Assembly (NCBI GenBank): GCA_014529385.2
Contig: JABFUD020000271.1
Location: forward strand, 1-56,660
DNA from: Adiantum capillus-veneris
Taxonomy: Eukaryota > Streptophyta > Polypodiopsida > Polypodiales > Pteridaceae
Length of the DNA stretch: 56,660 nucleotides
Direction: 5' to 3'
Shown here: in pieces, positions 12,754-22,588 of the stretch
Position numbering within the stretch: position 1 is the stretch's first letter
Layout: the number at the start of each line of letters is the position of its first letter
Made by a program: the position numbers and the translations under genes
Notes under the pieces: model-generated
The model's input: the letters and a program-made list of their open reading frames with translations, nothing else
What the model was told of the DNA's origin: nothing
Database searches by the model: none

Positions 12754-12834
<81 letters not shown>

Positions 12835-12950
12835 GTGTAGCAGTCCTAGTCCACGCTTCCAAGACTAGGTGGTGCCCTCATCTCATTTCCCTTGTGGCGC
12901 AATGGAGTTTGTTTTGGTGTAGAGGCCGCCATTCCAAATTTCCTTCGTCA
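11449..12950 (+). repeat. Element B 3' LTR (1502 bp)
   Basis: Matches the 5' LTR end to end. The length difference comes mostly from the (CT)n tract (12744-12830) and small indels. The TATA-like box of the 5' LTR is changed here to TGTATAAAGA (near 12418). Ends TTCGTCA, followed by the CCGT target copy and the resumed A1 linker. Confidence 0.93.
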
Positions 12951-13487
12951 CCGTACTTGTTTTATTTTCTATTGCGTCCGTTCCCTTCGCACTCTCGAGA
13001 ATCTCCCATGTATCTGGTCTTTTACACAATCCTCTGCTTTGACAAGCATTAGATAGTGAGTTTTATTTTTTAAATTGGACATCAGGTTCTCTCTCATTTT
13101 GTTTGCTGCTCGTTTTCTCCTATAGCGTTCCTGGCGTCTAGGGTGCTGATTAGCAAAATCATAAAACTTGATATTCGCTGTTTTCTCCCCACGCTCGCTT
13201 GAGCTGTCTGAATATTCAATATCTGCATGGTTATTTACCTCCAGATGCTCAGAGAAGTTATAAAACTCTTCTTGTTCTGGTGGTTCTACAATCTCATCTC
13301 CTTTTCGTATAAGGATTACCATGTAATAGGGTAGCACATCATAGCCATCCTTATCGCAAAATTTTGTCGTTGGACTATCTGTAATGGTACAGACGTCTAA
13401 TGTTGCTAGTATGTGTTCCCATTCCAAAGGTTCTAAGGCATCTTCAGAAAAAGGTTTCGGAATATAATCCTTGTCCTCAATAGCTCT
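12951..13487 (-). pseudogene. A1 protease-RT linker
   Basis: Minus-strand open stretch 12969-13427 (152 residues), resumed at 3739 beyond element B. It is hydrophilic, acidic then basic, with W-E-H-I-L-A-T-L-D near its start and R-R-Q-E-R-Y-R-R-K-R in the basic part. No catalytic domain is recognised. The W-x-H-[IL] region has a counterpart after the protease of element E (W-V-H-L-A-S-T-I-D near 50255), supporting common descent. Confidence 0.7.
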
Positions 13488-13997
13488 TTATAAGATGCAT
13501 TCCTCTCTGTTTAAGCTCCCACAATGTGAAGCTCCGCACATCCATAGCTCTTTTTGTTGCCCTAGCCATGCTGGGAGTTCAGACCCTACCAATGTAGCTG
13601 AATCAAACTCATCCACTGGTGTGTGGTTCACATATTTGTAACTATGGTCTTTTAGGTGTATTTTGGTTGTAGTCTCGCCATGTTTGAGGTATATGTGGTC
13701 GTAACCCCAATCCTGGACCATCTTTAATTGTCTCATGAATGGTCTTCCCAAGATGATCTCGTAATTGTTCTTTTTGTCGAAATCGATTATTGCAAATGTA
13801 TGCTCATACTCGATTCCACACGATGTGACAATTACTTTTTCTAAGAGTCCTAAAGGCTTCTCCATGAACCCATCTGCCAGTTGCAATTTCATTCTGGTAG
13901 CTCTCAAAGCCGGGTTTCCCCATTTTTTCCAGATTTCCTTGGTGACGATAGCGACTCCTGCTCCATTGTCAAGAATAGCTTTGGAAACTACTCCTTA
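13488..13997 (-). pseudogene. A1 first retropepsin (protease)
   Basis: Minus-strand reading from the TAA at 13995-13997 gives a short lead, then I-L-D-N-G-A-G-V (catalytic Asp kept, D-N-G in place of D-S-G), then I-I-L-G-R-P-F-M, the second retropepsin signature. It would cut the polyprotein. The frame stays open to 13488. The TAA just before it is also present in copy 2, so gag and protease may be separated by a genuine stop rather than a random mutation. The related protease of element E has I-L-D-G-G-A-G-V. Confidence 0.8.
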
Positions 13998-15279
13998 GAA
14001 TTCTACTGGTAGCGTGGTGTTTCCATCTTCTCCCTCGCAATATTCTCCAACCTTGTTTAAAGGTACTGGCCTAGTGTTTAGTTGAGGCTTATCCAATTCT
14101 CTGATCCCTTCTTACAGCTTTTAGGTGGGGTCTTTCTTGTAAGCATTTGCCTACGGTGGTCCACATGTTTGGTTGTAACCTCTGGAGTTCGACCAATGTG
14201 ATTGTGCATGCCACATGGGTGGACAATAACTCAATCAACCCTTGTGAATCCATCACTCTGTTAGAAGAAAGTCTTTGAGATGGGATTTCTCTCACCTTAG
14301 ACTTGGCTTCATACTCTCCTAGGTAAGAGGGTAGAGTTTTCAGCAAGTCTGGTTGGCTGTGCCCCGAACTAATTGATCCCTGGTCTCCCCCTTGCGAATG
14401 CATATCAAAGTTCATTTGTGATCTTGACTCAAATTCTTCAATAGAAGGTAAGATCTTATTTTTCTCTTTTCTCGTGCTATTCATGTAGTAACTCACCCTG
14501 TTAGCTTCGTTGGCATCACAGATTTGCTTCCACAGGTCATCTAGAGCGTTACAATCCTTACCCATTTCTATCAATGTTTTAGGTTGGAATCCATCACTTG
14601 CGTCATCTGTTGTGTTTGGCACTATGATAGGCTCTCTCCTAGACTCAGAGACATTCGTGAGCCTCTCCTTCATTTTTACTTGTTTCTCTAAAGTTAGTTT
14701 GATAGGGGTTGGAGCTGGTATTTCATGCCAACTTGCAGGTTTACCAAGCGGCTTTTCTATCAAGAATTGAGCTGTTTCAATCATCTTTCTACACATTTCC
14801 AACCTTTTTTTTTCTATTTCAGCATATGGATAAGTCATCCATCTTTGCTCTTCGGTTTGGTTGTTTTCAAGTCTGGCTTCGTAAGCTTTTAAAAGTGCGT
14901 CTAACTGCTCATTTACCTTTTCTGCCAATACTGATCCTGCACTTTTGGGTTCTGCTATTTCCTTGGGTGCTATGGTTGTCGCAGCGTGTGAGCTTAGACT
15001 AGCTAGATCCTTTAACCGCTCTAATCTATCCTTCGTGTGTTTCAACTCATCGGATAGAACCGTTTGCTCTCGTTCTCTCCTGGCTTTCATACACGCCTTT
15101 CTAGCTTTCCAAGTGCTTCTATGATTCCTCACTTCTGAACTTGGGGCATCAGTTTTTGGCTCTTCAATTATGGGTTCGTTCATCATTCTTTGAGCTTGGG
15201 CTCGTGTCACTTCCTGAATAGGTATTACTGTTTCGTTTTCTGACCCTCCATTGGAAGGCACTGCTTCCAGCATGTTCAA
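13998..15279 (-). pseudogene. A1 gag C-terminal linker, charged and helical
   Basis: Open stretch 14089-15279 (396 residues) between the zinc knuckles and the protease, with one frame break near 14089-14100. It is rich in Glu, Lys, Arg and Gln with long predicted helices, for example the run around 14980-15110. No known domain. Copy 2 has the same region open for 371 residues (53909-55024) and in frame to the shared stop. The end reads G-E-Y-C-E-G-E-D-G-N-T-T-L-P, matching G-Q-Y-F-E-G-D-E-S-N-A-T-L-P of element E. Confidence 0.65.
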
Positions 15280-15440
15280 GGTAGTTTTTGCTCCTTTGCT
15301 CGGGCTCTTAGGAAAATCAGGAATTAAATGAGTAACTCCACACTCGGTGCAATATGCGTTGACTCTAATGATTTCATCATGAGGAAAATCTCTTAGCCAA
15401 TGGTCTCCACCACACTTGTAGCAGGGTCCTTTAGGCTATT
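15280..15440 (-). pseudogene. A1 zinc knuckle pair, both damaged
   Basis: Two C-x2-C-x3-H-x4-C knuckles are expected here by comparison with copy 2 (55230-55345). In A1 the last Cys of each is Phe (R-D-F-P-H and P-D-F-P-K), so neither can bind zinc normally. Such knuckles bind genomic RNA in gag proteins. A stop at about 15437 also separates this part from upstream gag. Confidence 0.75.
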
Positions 15441-17894
15441 GAGGTACTCCTTGAGCTCCTCTTTGTTGGTATGCATGTCTCTGCCCACCCATGCCTCCGT
15501 TGGCTATGAACAACAATGTCCGTTCATCCAAGCTATATCTTCTTTCTCCTGCTGCCTGTGCAGCTATTGGTGGTCCCGCACCTCCTATCATGCTCCATGG
15601 TTCTGGCATTGAGGGTTCTTCCGGTGGATAATAGGCAGGATTTGCAACATATCCATTGGGATCTTCGTAATATGCATGCATAGGCACCAAATCCTTCTCT
15701 TCTGATTCGGTTACGGTTGGTGTGTATATTATGCTTACTGGTCGTAATCCTGGTAGGGGTGGTTGCTGCCCCAACAATGGTTGTGGTCTTTCTACACCTA
15801 CAGGTCCTGGTAGGTTGCCTGCTTGATACCTAGGCATCGGTGGAAGTTGAGGAGATGCTACCTGAGCTTGGGGAGAATAAGGTCTCTCTCACACATATCC
15901 CTTGTTATAATAACATTCCTCCATCCCATGGTCCATTTTTGTTCAATAGCACACCACTTGGACTGTTTAGCCTGAGGTTTGGCGTACAAGTTAATCTATT
16001 TTAGCACTTCCTCTACAAGCTTCTCCTGGCTTACAGCTACTTCTCCTTTCGGTTTTGTCTTAGCGGACTCCTTGTAGACCGCACAACTATCTACAAGGTA
16101 AAGAGCCTCCTTAGTTAACTCATTTAACGTCGTGATCCTCTTCATATGTAAGTCCTTCTGGAGATCTGCATTCCTTAGTCCTTGAATAAATATACGAATA
16201 AGTCTAGACTGAGTTGGCAGTTCTTCCACAGGGCAAAACTTAACATATATTTTTAGTCGTAGGGCTGCCTTTCGCACATATTCCCCGTCTTTCTATTTGA
16301 ATTTATGGATTTGTGAGACTGTCTTATGAGCTATCCCCCTTTGTGAGAATTCCTCAATAAACTCATCAAACAACTCCTCCATAGACTCAAAGTCTCTACA
16401 CTCCACAGAGTCAAACCAAGTAGCAGCATCCTCCTCTAGGGTTAGTCCAAACCCTGCAAATTGGGTAGAGAAGTCTAACACCTCTTCAACTCTAATTACA
16501 TGCACAAAGGCTGCTACATGATCTCTAGGATCTCTGTTTCCCGTGTATTTCTTGTCTACCCTTTTTTGCACTTGAGAAGGTGTAATTCTACGATGGTCTA
16601 CAAATCTCATCATTGGATCTCCTCGTCCTAATTGATATACCTCCTCTGGCCTTCGGTAGTGGGCTGGTTCCTCTCCCAGTGGTGCTCCTAAGCCGTAATA
16701 TCTGACGGTTTTTGCAGGAGATGGTTCATCTCTTTGAACTCGTTCTATGGGTGGTCTTCCAGGCTCTATTGACCCTTGAGATTTTGGCTTACTCTCGCCT
16801 CGATACCGTGAATAGAGTGGTGGTTCTTGTAAATCCCTTAGCCCTTGTGTGGCTGGATAACCATCTCGGTTTCGGTCTTGTTCTAATGTTGCACTCTGTC
16901 GAAGCCATGCCTGCAACGATGGTTGGGTTGCTGGTTGGTCCTGGTAGTTGAACGTCTGCTGTCGGGTAGAATGAGAGGTTGCATCGTACTCTTTTGAAAA
17001 TGGATTTGTCGACTTACTAGGGGTGTAGGTGGCTCTTGGCACTTCTTCTAGGACATATGTTGATGCATCTGGAACTGTTGCCTATTCTACCTCCTCTGGG
17101 AGAATACGTTTTTATTCTTGCCCATACGTATCAACAAAAACAATATCCTTTCCCATATCAATTTCTTAAGAGAATAAGTAAAGAACCTTGTCTTTGCTTA
17201 ATTCATTTGGGTAGGGTTCTTTGCAACGAAAGTAAGAGACTATTCCCTCACTCTCATGCTTGTAAATTCCCACATTCTCATTATGAGTAAAGACCCTAGT
17301 TGTTTTCTTATCATACATAAAAAGCGCTCCAGGTCGATCAATGTTTGGAGGCGGTTCTTGAGTTTCTGAAACCATTTTCCCTTTCGCCACGTTATCTCCA
17401 TATCTATGGTAATCCTTAGGGTTACTAACTATCAGATAGTGGTTCCCCTTTTCGTCTCAGAATCTATCTCCATCATCATAGTCTCAAATTATTTACAGTC
17501 TCTGAGCAAGCCTTTCTTCAATACAAATAAACTTGCGTCCTTGATAGTCAGAATAAACTAGGGCTCCCCTCGAGTTTGTTCCTTCTAAGAAGATTACAGT
17601 GAACTTGGAATCGTTCAAAGGATTTAGGGAGGTGCTTCCTCCTAGCATTGGTCCTTCATAGGAGAAACCTCCTGGCTGTTGACTACCCATCATGAAGTAC
17701 TTGTCTGATGAAGTGTCAGTATCACTACCCTCCTCAATAATCGGTGCTAGTGGATCTAGCCTTGCTTGAGTTACACTCTCCTCGGTGGACACTAAGCTAC
17801 CTTGATCACCTGCCACCTTTTGGTCTCGAAAAATGTGTCTTCTTGATCTTAAATTCATCAAACTTAGCAATGCACTTAACACAAATCCAACCAC
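15436..17894 (-). pseudogene. A1 gag, broken
   Basis: Pieces on the minus strand: 17493-17894 (133 residues), 17166-17390, 16293-17042 (249 residues), 15996-16277 and 15436-15837. The likely start is the internal Met at 17858, giving M-N-L-R-S-R-R, which resembles the M-H-L-R-S-G-R start of gag in element E. The 16293-17042 piece holds the capsid-like region (D-P-R-D-H-V-A-A-F and A-A-T-W-F-D), and 15996-16277 continues with F-I-Q-G-L-R-N. Gag forms the particle. At least four stops or shifts break it. Confidence 0.78.
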
Positions 17895-19667
17895 TCACCT
17901 GACAAAGGATCAGTTTCTGCACAAATTCTTGCTTTTCCGCTGAATATACCTGTACACAAGCATTTAATTTTGGCAATCGAATCAAAGCATTTAACTGCTA
18001 GAGGTGGTCTTAGTAATGATTGGTATAACTGGAGGGTTAACCTCAACCACTACTGTATTTTATACACTTCTGATGTTCTTGATTAGGTATGCTAATCTGG
18101 AACTGTACTTCCCTCGGATGTTGGTCGATTTACATGGAAAGTCTTAATTCCGTCTTTACTCCATCAAAAGGTCAAACAAGGTCCAAATTCACTTCTGAAA
18201 GAAGTTCTAGAACCCTTAAGTCAATTGGAACATCACTGTATGCCTTCAGTCAAATTTTATCTTCACTAAGCCCCTGTAGACATCCTACGTGTATGATGTC
18301 TCCTGCTTTGTTTTGCCTGATTTTTGCACTATAGACTCCCCTTGATGCGTTGAGTCCACAACTGTTTTCACTTTTTGATTTGGACACCTACAATCTTGTC
18401 CATGGATAAGAAATCTATTCGAGCAGCCTGATGTTGGTATGACCAGTCAAATCAACTCCAATTTGAACTAAAATTGACTAGGAGGCTTGCCTTAGGCTAT
18501 ACAACACCCTACTATGCCTACAGTCAGTTTCTGGCTCCAATTTCATGCATTAGAAATTCTATGCGTAGCATGTCTAGCTGCTCAAAATGGCTTCAAATTC
18601 AAAGCACAGACTCCCCTTAATGTGCTGATCACTTTGGTATGCTCAAATCTGGGTTTGGAGTGCCAAATCACACAGAACACATCCTACACATAGGATGTCT
18701 TTTTGGCATGTTTGACCCCAGACTTGATTCACAGCTTCCCTTTGATGTCAGCAACCCAGTGCTATGCTTAGATTTTGGTTTGGATTTCAAAAGACCCCAA
18801 TTTTAGCTGTTTTAGCCTCTTTCAGTCAAAAAATGCTAAAGTCTGCTTAGAACTTAATTTTCTCACCCAATTGAGATGAAACCTTTCTCAGGCACTCAAT
18901 AAATCATGCAAATCATGCTCATGCAGCCATCCTATGGTTATGGTCTTAAAATAATGCCTTGGCACAATTTGGGTAGGATGTCTAGCAATTTCTGTCTATC
19001 TGGCCTTATCCTATCAAGATATGGTCAAATTTCCACTTTCCAGGTGAAAATAGGGTAAAACCTACCTTTTGAACACACTGGTCAACTCAAAATTTCAAAA
19101 TTTCCACCAGATCAACCTGTAGACATCCTACGCGTAGGATGTCTCCTAGCTTAAAATTTATTTTTTTCCTGACAGAAATGCTTCTGATGCTCTGCAGCTC
19201 TCTCAGAAACACTCATAGAAAGTTTTGAACTTCACTTCAGCTTTCAAACACTCTTTTGCGTCTTTTACAACCTTGTGATGAACCTAACAACATGTATAAC
19301 TTGCATGAAGTGCTCTAGATTATGAATCATGATGTTCTACTTATCCTAATCCTACTCATCATGTGAAATTGTGATATTGGTGTTTTGGTTGCTTCCTGGC
19401 CTGCTTCCTGGCCTCTCCGGAATCTCAAGCTCTCCTTTCACTGCTTCTACCACTCAAACTCCTACTCATCAACTCAACTAAGGCCTAAAAACTACCTAAG
19501 TCTACCTAAGTCGAAGGATCTAGGCTAGACACACGCTCCCTAGACTCCCTCTAAGACCTAGAGATTCCTCCACCCTCTGATCCTATCTAAATGTAAAATG
19601 ATACTCTAACAAGCCAGAGAGTCCCTATCCTCAAGGACTAGTCTCGGTCACCTACCCAGGGTTTTCG
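17895..19667 (-). other. A1 5' leader with palindromes, non-coding
   Basis: About 1.8 kb between primer site and gag with no plausible gene on either strand. Its notable content is a set of 24-bp sites centred on ACGCGT-like cores (see the next entry). The rest is ordinary-composition sequence with short local duplications, for example a repeated GCTTCCTGGCCT near 19395. Confidence 0.7.
18278..19144. repeat. Palindrome series in A1 leader (half-site AGACATCCTACG)
   Basis: A perfect 24-bp palindrome of half-site AGACATCCTACG and its complement lies at 19121-19144. Imperfect copies lie at 18278-18301, 18552-18575 and 18677-18700, with weaker half-sites near 18923-18946 and 18960-18983. The sequence between sites is not obviously repeated. 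Element D has an analogous set with a different half-site (AGACTTTATACG) but the same TACGCGTA centre. Confidence 0.75.
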
Positions 19668-19687
19668 TCCCCGACACAGCGACGCCA
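19668..19687 (-). other. A1 primer binding site
   Basis: The minus strand reads TGGCGTCGCTGTGTCGGGGA, starting next to the LTR end at 19689. It is a diverged form of TGGCGCCGTTGCCGGGGA, the Athila/Tat-type site seen intact in element E at 44908. Confidence 0.75.
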
Positions 19688-19688
19688 A

Positions 19689-21316
19689 TGTTGGCGGATA
19701 TGCCGCGACGGACGTCAGCACAACGAGAACTCACCTAACAAGATTTGTCAGCTAAGGACGAAGCTCGACCCGCAGGCGTGTGGAAGCAAGCATAGGGTGT
19801 CAATCTACACTCGACCGACTGTTGACTAATTCTTACAGAGGTCTCTACCCAATGTCTAAGCTACAGCCTTCAAGAGTGCATAAGAGGAGATTTCCTACAA
19901 CACTTCCAAGAGCCAATACCCATCAAATGGTCTTGAAATGGCATAGAACTTGAAGGAGATCCTACTAACACCAATAGACCGCTCTCCCTAAGGCCTATGA
20001 ACCAAAATCCCAAGTCTTTGACATCTCCTCTTCCTCTTCAATAATCTCAGAGGCAAAGAGGAATGGAGTGTTGATTACTGAAGAGGAAGAGGAGATATCA
20101 AGGGGTTGTGATTGGCATGTAAATTTTTCCAAGTTTCTTATTGAGCTCCACATGATCACATTACTTTTGTAACTTTAAGTTTGTTTCAATTCTGTGGCTG
20201 CAGTATCACAATTATGGAGATTTGTGGTCGCATGGGAGACACTTTAGAGTGCAACGGATAGACCAACAAAGGTTCACCTTTGATAGTGGTGTTAGGACAA
20301 GCTTCATCCAAGAAAGTAGGAGTAGTGCCACGGATGAGGACATAGAGACTAGTCAACTGAAATACTTTGGCTACATCCAAGACATCTTGAAGATTAGCTT
20401 TAGAAAGTTTGATATTTTTATCGTTGATGTCTGTTAGCGACTGGACACACCCTATGGAAAATGACCGCTCGGCGGAATTTTTTTTAAAATTATTCATTTA
20501 TTGAGAAAAACCGACATTTCACCTTTGTAAATATTGGGGCTTACAGAAGTTTCAAGATTGTATCCCATTTTTGACATTTAGATTGAGTAGATGGTTAAAT
20601 TGGAACATTAGGGTTTGAGATTGTAAGGTATTTATACCACTTTTTGACCTTAATGAAAAAACCTTTGTCATTTTAAAACAGTACTGTCTCTGAGTGAGCG
20701 TACTGTGTACGAGAGAGAGTGAGAGCTTCATCTTGACGCTACGCGTGCACCGGTGGTCGGAATCGAGTGCTGAGAAGTGCGGAGAAGTTGCCCCCGATGA
20801 GAGCTATGCGCTGATACCTACATTACGGGTGTACGGTCTTGTTTTGCGAGCTCGATCTACGAGCTTCATCTGGTGATTCGGTGAGTATACGTTATCCGTT
20901 TTCGCATTTCAGCATATCCACGCATTCGCATTGAGTAGAGCTACACATTAGGCACTTCAGTTTTCGGAAACGATGACTTGTAAATTCCGACCACCGGTGC
21001 AAGCGTAGCATCAAGATGAAACTCTCACTCTCTCTCGTACACAGTACGCTCACTCAGAGACAGTACTGTTTTAAAATGACAAAGGTTTTTTCATTAAGGT
21101 CAAAGTGGTATAAATACCTTACAATCTCAAACCCTAATGTTCCAATTTAACCATCTACTCAATCTAAATGTCAAAAATGGGATACAATCTGGAAACTTCT
21201 ATAAGCCCCAATATTTACAAAGGTGAAATGTCGGTTTTTCTCAATAAATGAATAATGATAAAAAATAATAATCCGTCAAGCAGTCATTTTCCATAGGGTG
21301 TGTCCAGCCACTAACA
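19689..21316 (-). repeat. A1 5' LTR, rearranged by an inverted duplication
   Basis: On the minus strand the LTR should begin TGTTAG (21316) and end CCAACA (19689). Normal-orientation pieces are 19689-20019 (331 bp) and about 20977-21316 (340 bp). The missing middle (about 213 bp) is present but inverted at 20764-20976. Together these give about 880 bp, close to the 924-bp LTR of element D, which aligns piece by piece (AACGAGAAC near the start, a shared AAATTTACA middle, CACAGTACGC further on). The inserted 20020-20976 block is the left arm and loop of the hairpin described next. Confidence 0.65.
20186..20431 (-). pseudogene. BTB-like peptide fragment (left arm copy)
   Basis: Reverse-complement copy of the fragment at 21317-21562, made by the inverted duplication. 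It differs at a few residues (Val for Phe in L-Q-D-[VF]-L, Pro for Ala in E-A-C-[PA]-N). The frame is open into the adjacent LTR end up to 20497. Since the arms were identical when formed, the differences give a rough clock for the rearrangement. Confidence 0.35.
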
Positions 21317-21562
21317 GACATCAAAGATAAAAATATCAAACTTTCTAAAGCTAATCTTCAAGATTTCTTGGATGTAGCCAAAGTATTTCAGCTGACTAGT
21401 CTCTATGTTCTCATCCGTGGCACTACTCCTACTTTCTTGGATGAAGCTTGTGCTAACACCACTATCAAAGGTGAACCTTTATTGGTCTATCCGTTGCACT
21501 CTAAAGTGTCTCCCATGCGACCACAAATCTCCATAATTGTGATACTACAACCACAAAATTGA
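21317..21562 (+). pseudogene. BTB-like peptide fragment (right arm copy)
   Basis: The plus frame reads through D-K-N-I-K-L-S-K-A-N-L-Q-D and D-V-A-K-V-F-Q-L-T-S-L, a pattern like the C-terminal helices of BTB domains (Glu-Asn-...-Leu-Leu-...-Ala-...-Phe-Leu-Gln-...-Leu). About 45 further residues match nothing I recognise. There is no start within the fragment, and the upstream part was separated when the A1 LTR inserted at 21316. It may be a host gene fragment captured by the CACTA element or an intergenic relic. The family call is weak. Confidence 0.35.
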
Positions 21563-22548
21563 AACAAACTTAAAGTTACAAAAGTAATGTGATCATGTGG
21601 AGCTCAATAAGAAACTTGGAAAAATTTACATGCCAATCGCAACCCCTTGACATCTCCTCTTCCTCTTCAGTAATCAACACTCCATTCCTCTTTGCCCAGT
21701 TGGAAAGTCAGGCAATTTTTGAAGATGATCTGGAAAAGGAAGATTTCTTGTGGCATGGTTGCACTTGAATTGCAAGCAATCTGTCAAGCGTTGTTGCTTT
21801 TCCCCTTTGTACATCTCTAGCCACTTTTGCATGATGTCTAAGTTGAGAAAGAAAAATCTCATAACCTTTTCTCGTATTGTGATATCCATCTTCCTAACGA
21901 CGCCTTGTCCCTGTGGCTCATCCCCTGTCACCTTAAAGTTGACCTCAATAGTTCACATTCGGGGCATCTCTAGATCAATTGAGCCCAAAAATTCACTCAT
22001 GAGGACAATAGACTCTTGTACAAGCCATCCTTCGGCCATGCTATCCATGGGGTGTGCCCTTTGATGAACGAACCCCTTTAAAGTCTTCATGAATCTCTCC
22101 AAGAAGAACATCCACCTGCTATGGACTACCCCAACAACTCAAACTTCATTGACCACATGCACAAGTATATGCATTTGGATGGTAAGAATGTTTGTTGGAA
22201 AGTACTTCTCCACCATACACACCACTTCAATAGAATTTAAGCGTGTTGCATCGATGTTGTCTTTTCTTATCTCTTTGGAACTGATCCAATGTACCAACTC
22301 ACTGATTTTATAGATTGTCTTGCTAATGTCATGTGTCAAACAATCCTTGATGAATTTTTTAAAGATAAACTGTAAAAAATTATGCCTATTGTGGGACTTA
22401 AGGCCAGTAAGATTTTCATCTCTTGTAAAATCCGTTTTCAAATATCGCATGCACCCAGTGGGAGTCTTGAATGAAGATATAGTCTTCTTCACTTGTTGCT
22501 CTTCTGCATGACTTAAAACGCATGGACCTTTTGGTATAGAAAACTTTC

Positions 22549-22588
22549 CATTGGGTTTAAGTCGAGGCCATTGGGTTTAAGTCGAGGC
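22549..22588. repeat. 20-bp tandem duplication in the tnp2 pseudogene
   Basis: CCATTGGGTTTAAGTCGAGG occurs twice in direct succession. As 20 is not a multiple of three, it shifts the transposase frame and is one of its inactivating changes. Confidence 0.85.

Larger units (their letters stand above)
3740..12950 (+). mobile_element. Element B, complete Tat-like Ty3/gypsy retrotransposon
   Basis: Both LTRs begin TGATCCGAGCC and end TTCGTCA. A primer site follows the 5' LTR, a polypurine tract precedes the 3' LTR, and the 4-bp sequence CCGT flanks both sides (3736-3739 and 12951-12954). The insertion sits in the protease-RT linker of A1. The order gag, protease, RT, decayed RNase H, archaeal-type RNase H, integrase is diagnostic of the Tat/Ogre group of Ty3/gypsy elements. 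The whole coding region lies in one frame broken only by point stops. By eye the LTRs differ at about 2% of sites outside microsatellites, so the insertion is younger than A1. Confidence 0.93.
1..21316 (-). mobile_element. Family A copy 1 (A1), Ty3/gypsy LTR retrotransposon, interrupted by element B
   Basis: Minus-strand element whose parts run from right to left: 5' LTR ending at 19689, primer site 19668-19687, leader, gag, zinc knuckles, protease, linker, RT-RNase H, integrase and a second retropepsin that leaves the window at position 1. Element B (3740-12950) splits it; removing B and one CCGT rejoins the linker in the same order as in copy 2 (43880-44060). Gene order is that of Ty3/gypsy elements and the primer site is of the Athila/Tat type. 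All genes carry stops or frameshifts, so this copy is dead. Its 3' LTR lies outside the window. The 5 bases beyond the 5' LTR are GACAT (21317-21321) and should recur at the unseen left end. Confidence 0.85.
20053..21693. repeat. Large inverted repeat (hairpin), arms of about 710-720 bp
   Basis: Left arm about 20053-20763, loop about 20764-20976, right arm about 20977-21693; the arms are reverse complements with scattered mismatches. Each arm contains about 330 bp of LTR end plus about 380 bp of the flank beyond the LTR (a BTB-like peptide and the tail of the CACTA transposase gene). A third short copy of the flank end, in right-arm orientation, sits at 20020-20046. This fits a template-switch or foldback event at the LTR/flank junction rather than terminal inverted repeats of a transposon. 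Confidence 0.85.

Noticed and set aside
20053-21693. Mutator-type element with long terminal inverted repeats
   Set aside because: No 9-bp target duplication at the arm ends, and the arms consist of LTR plus flank sequence, which a foldback explains better.
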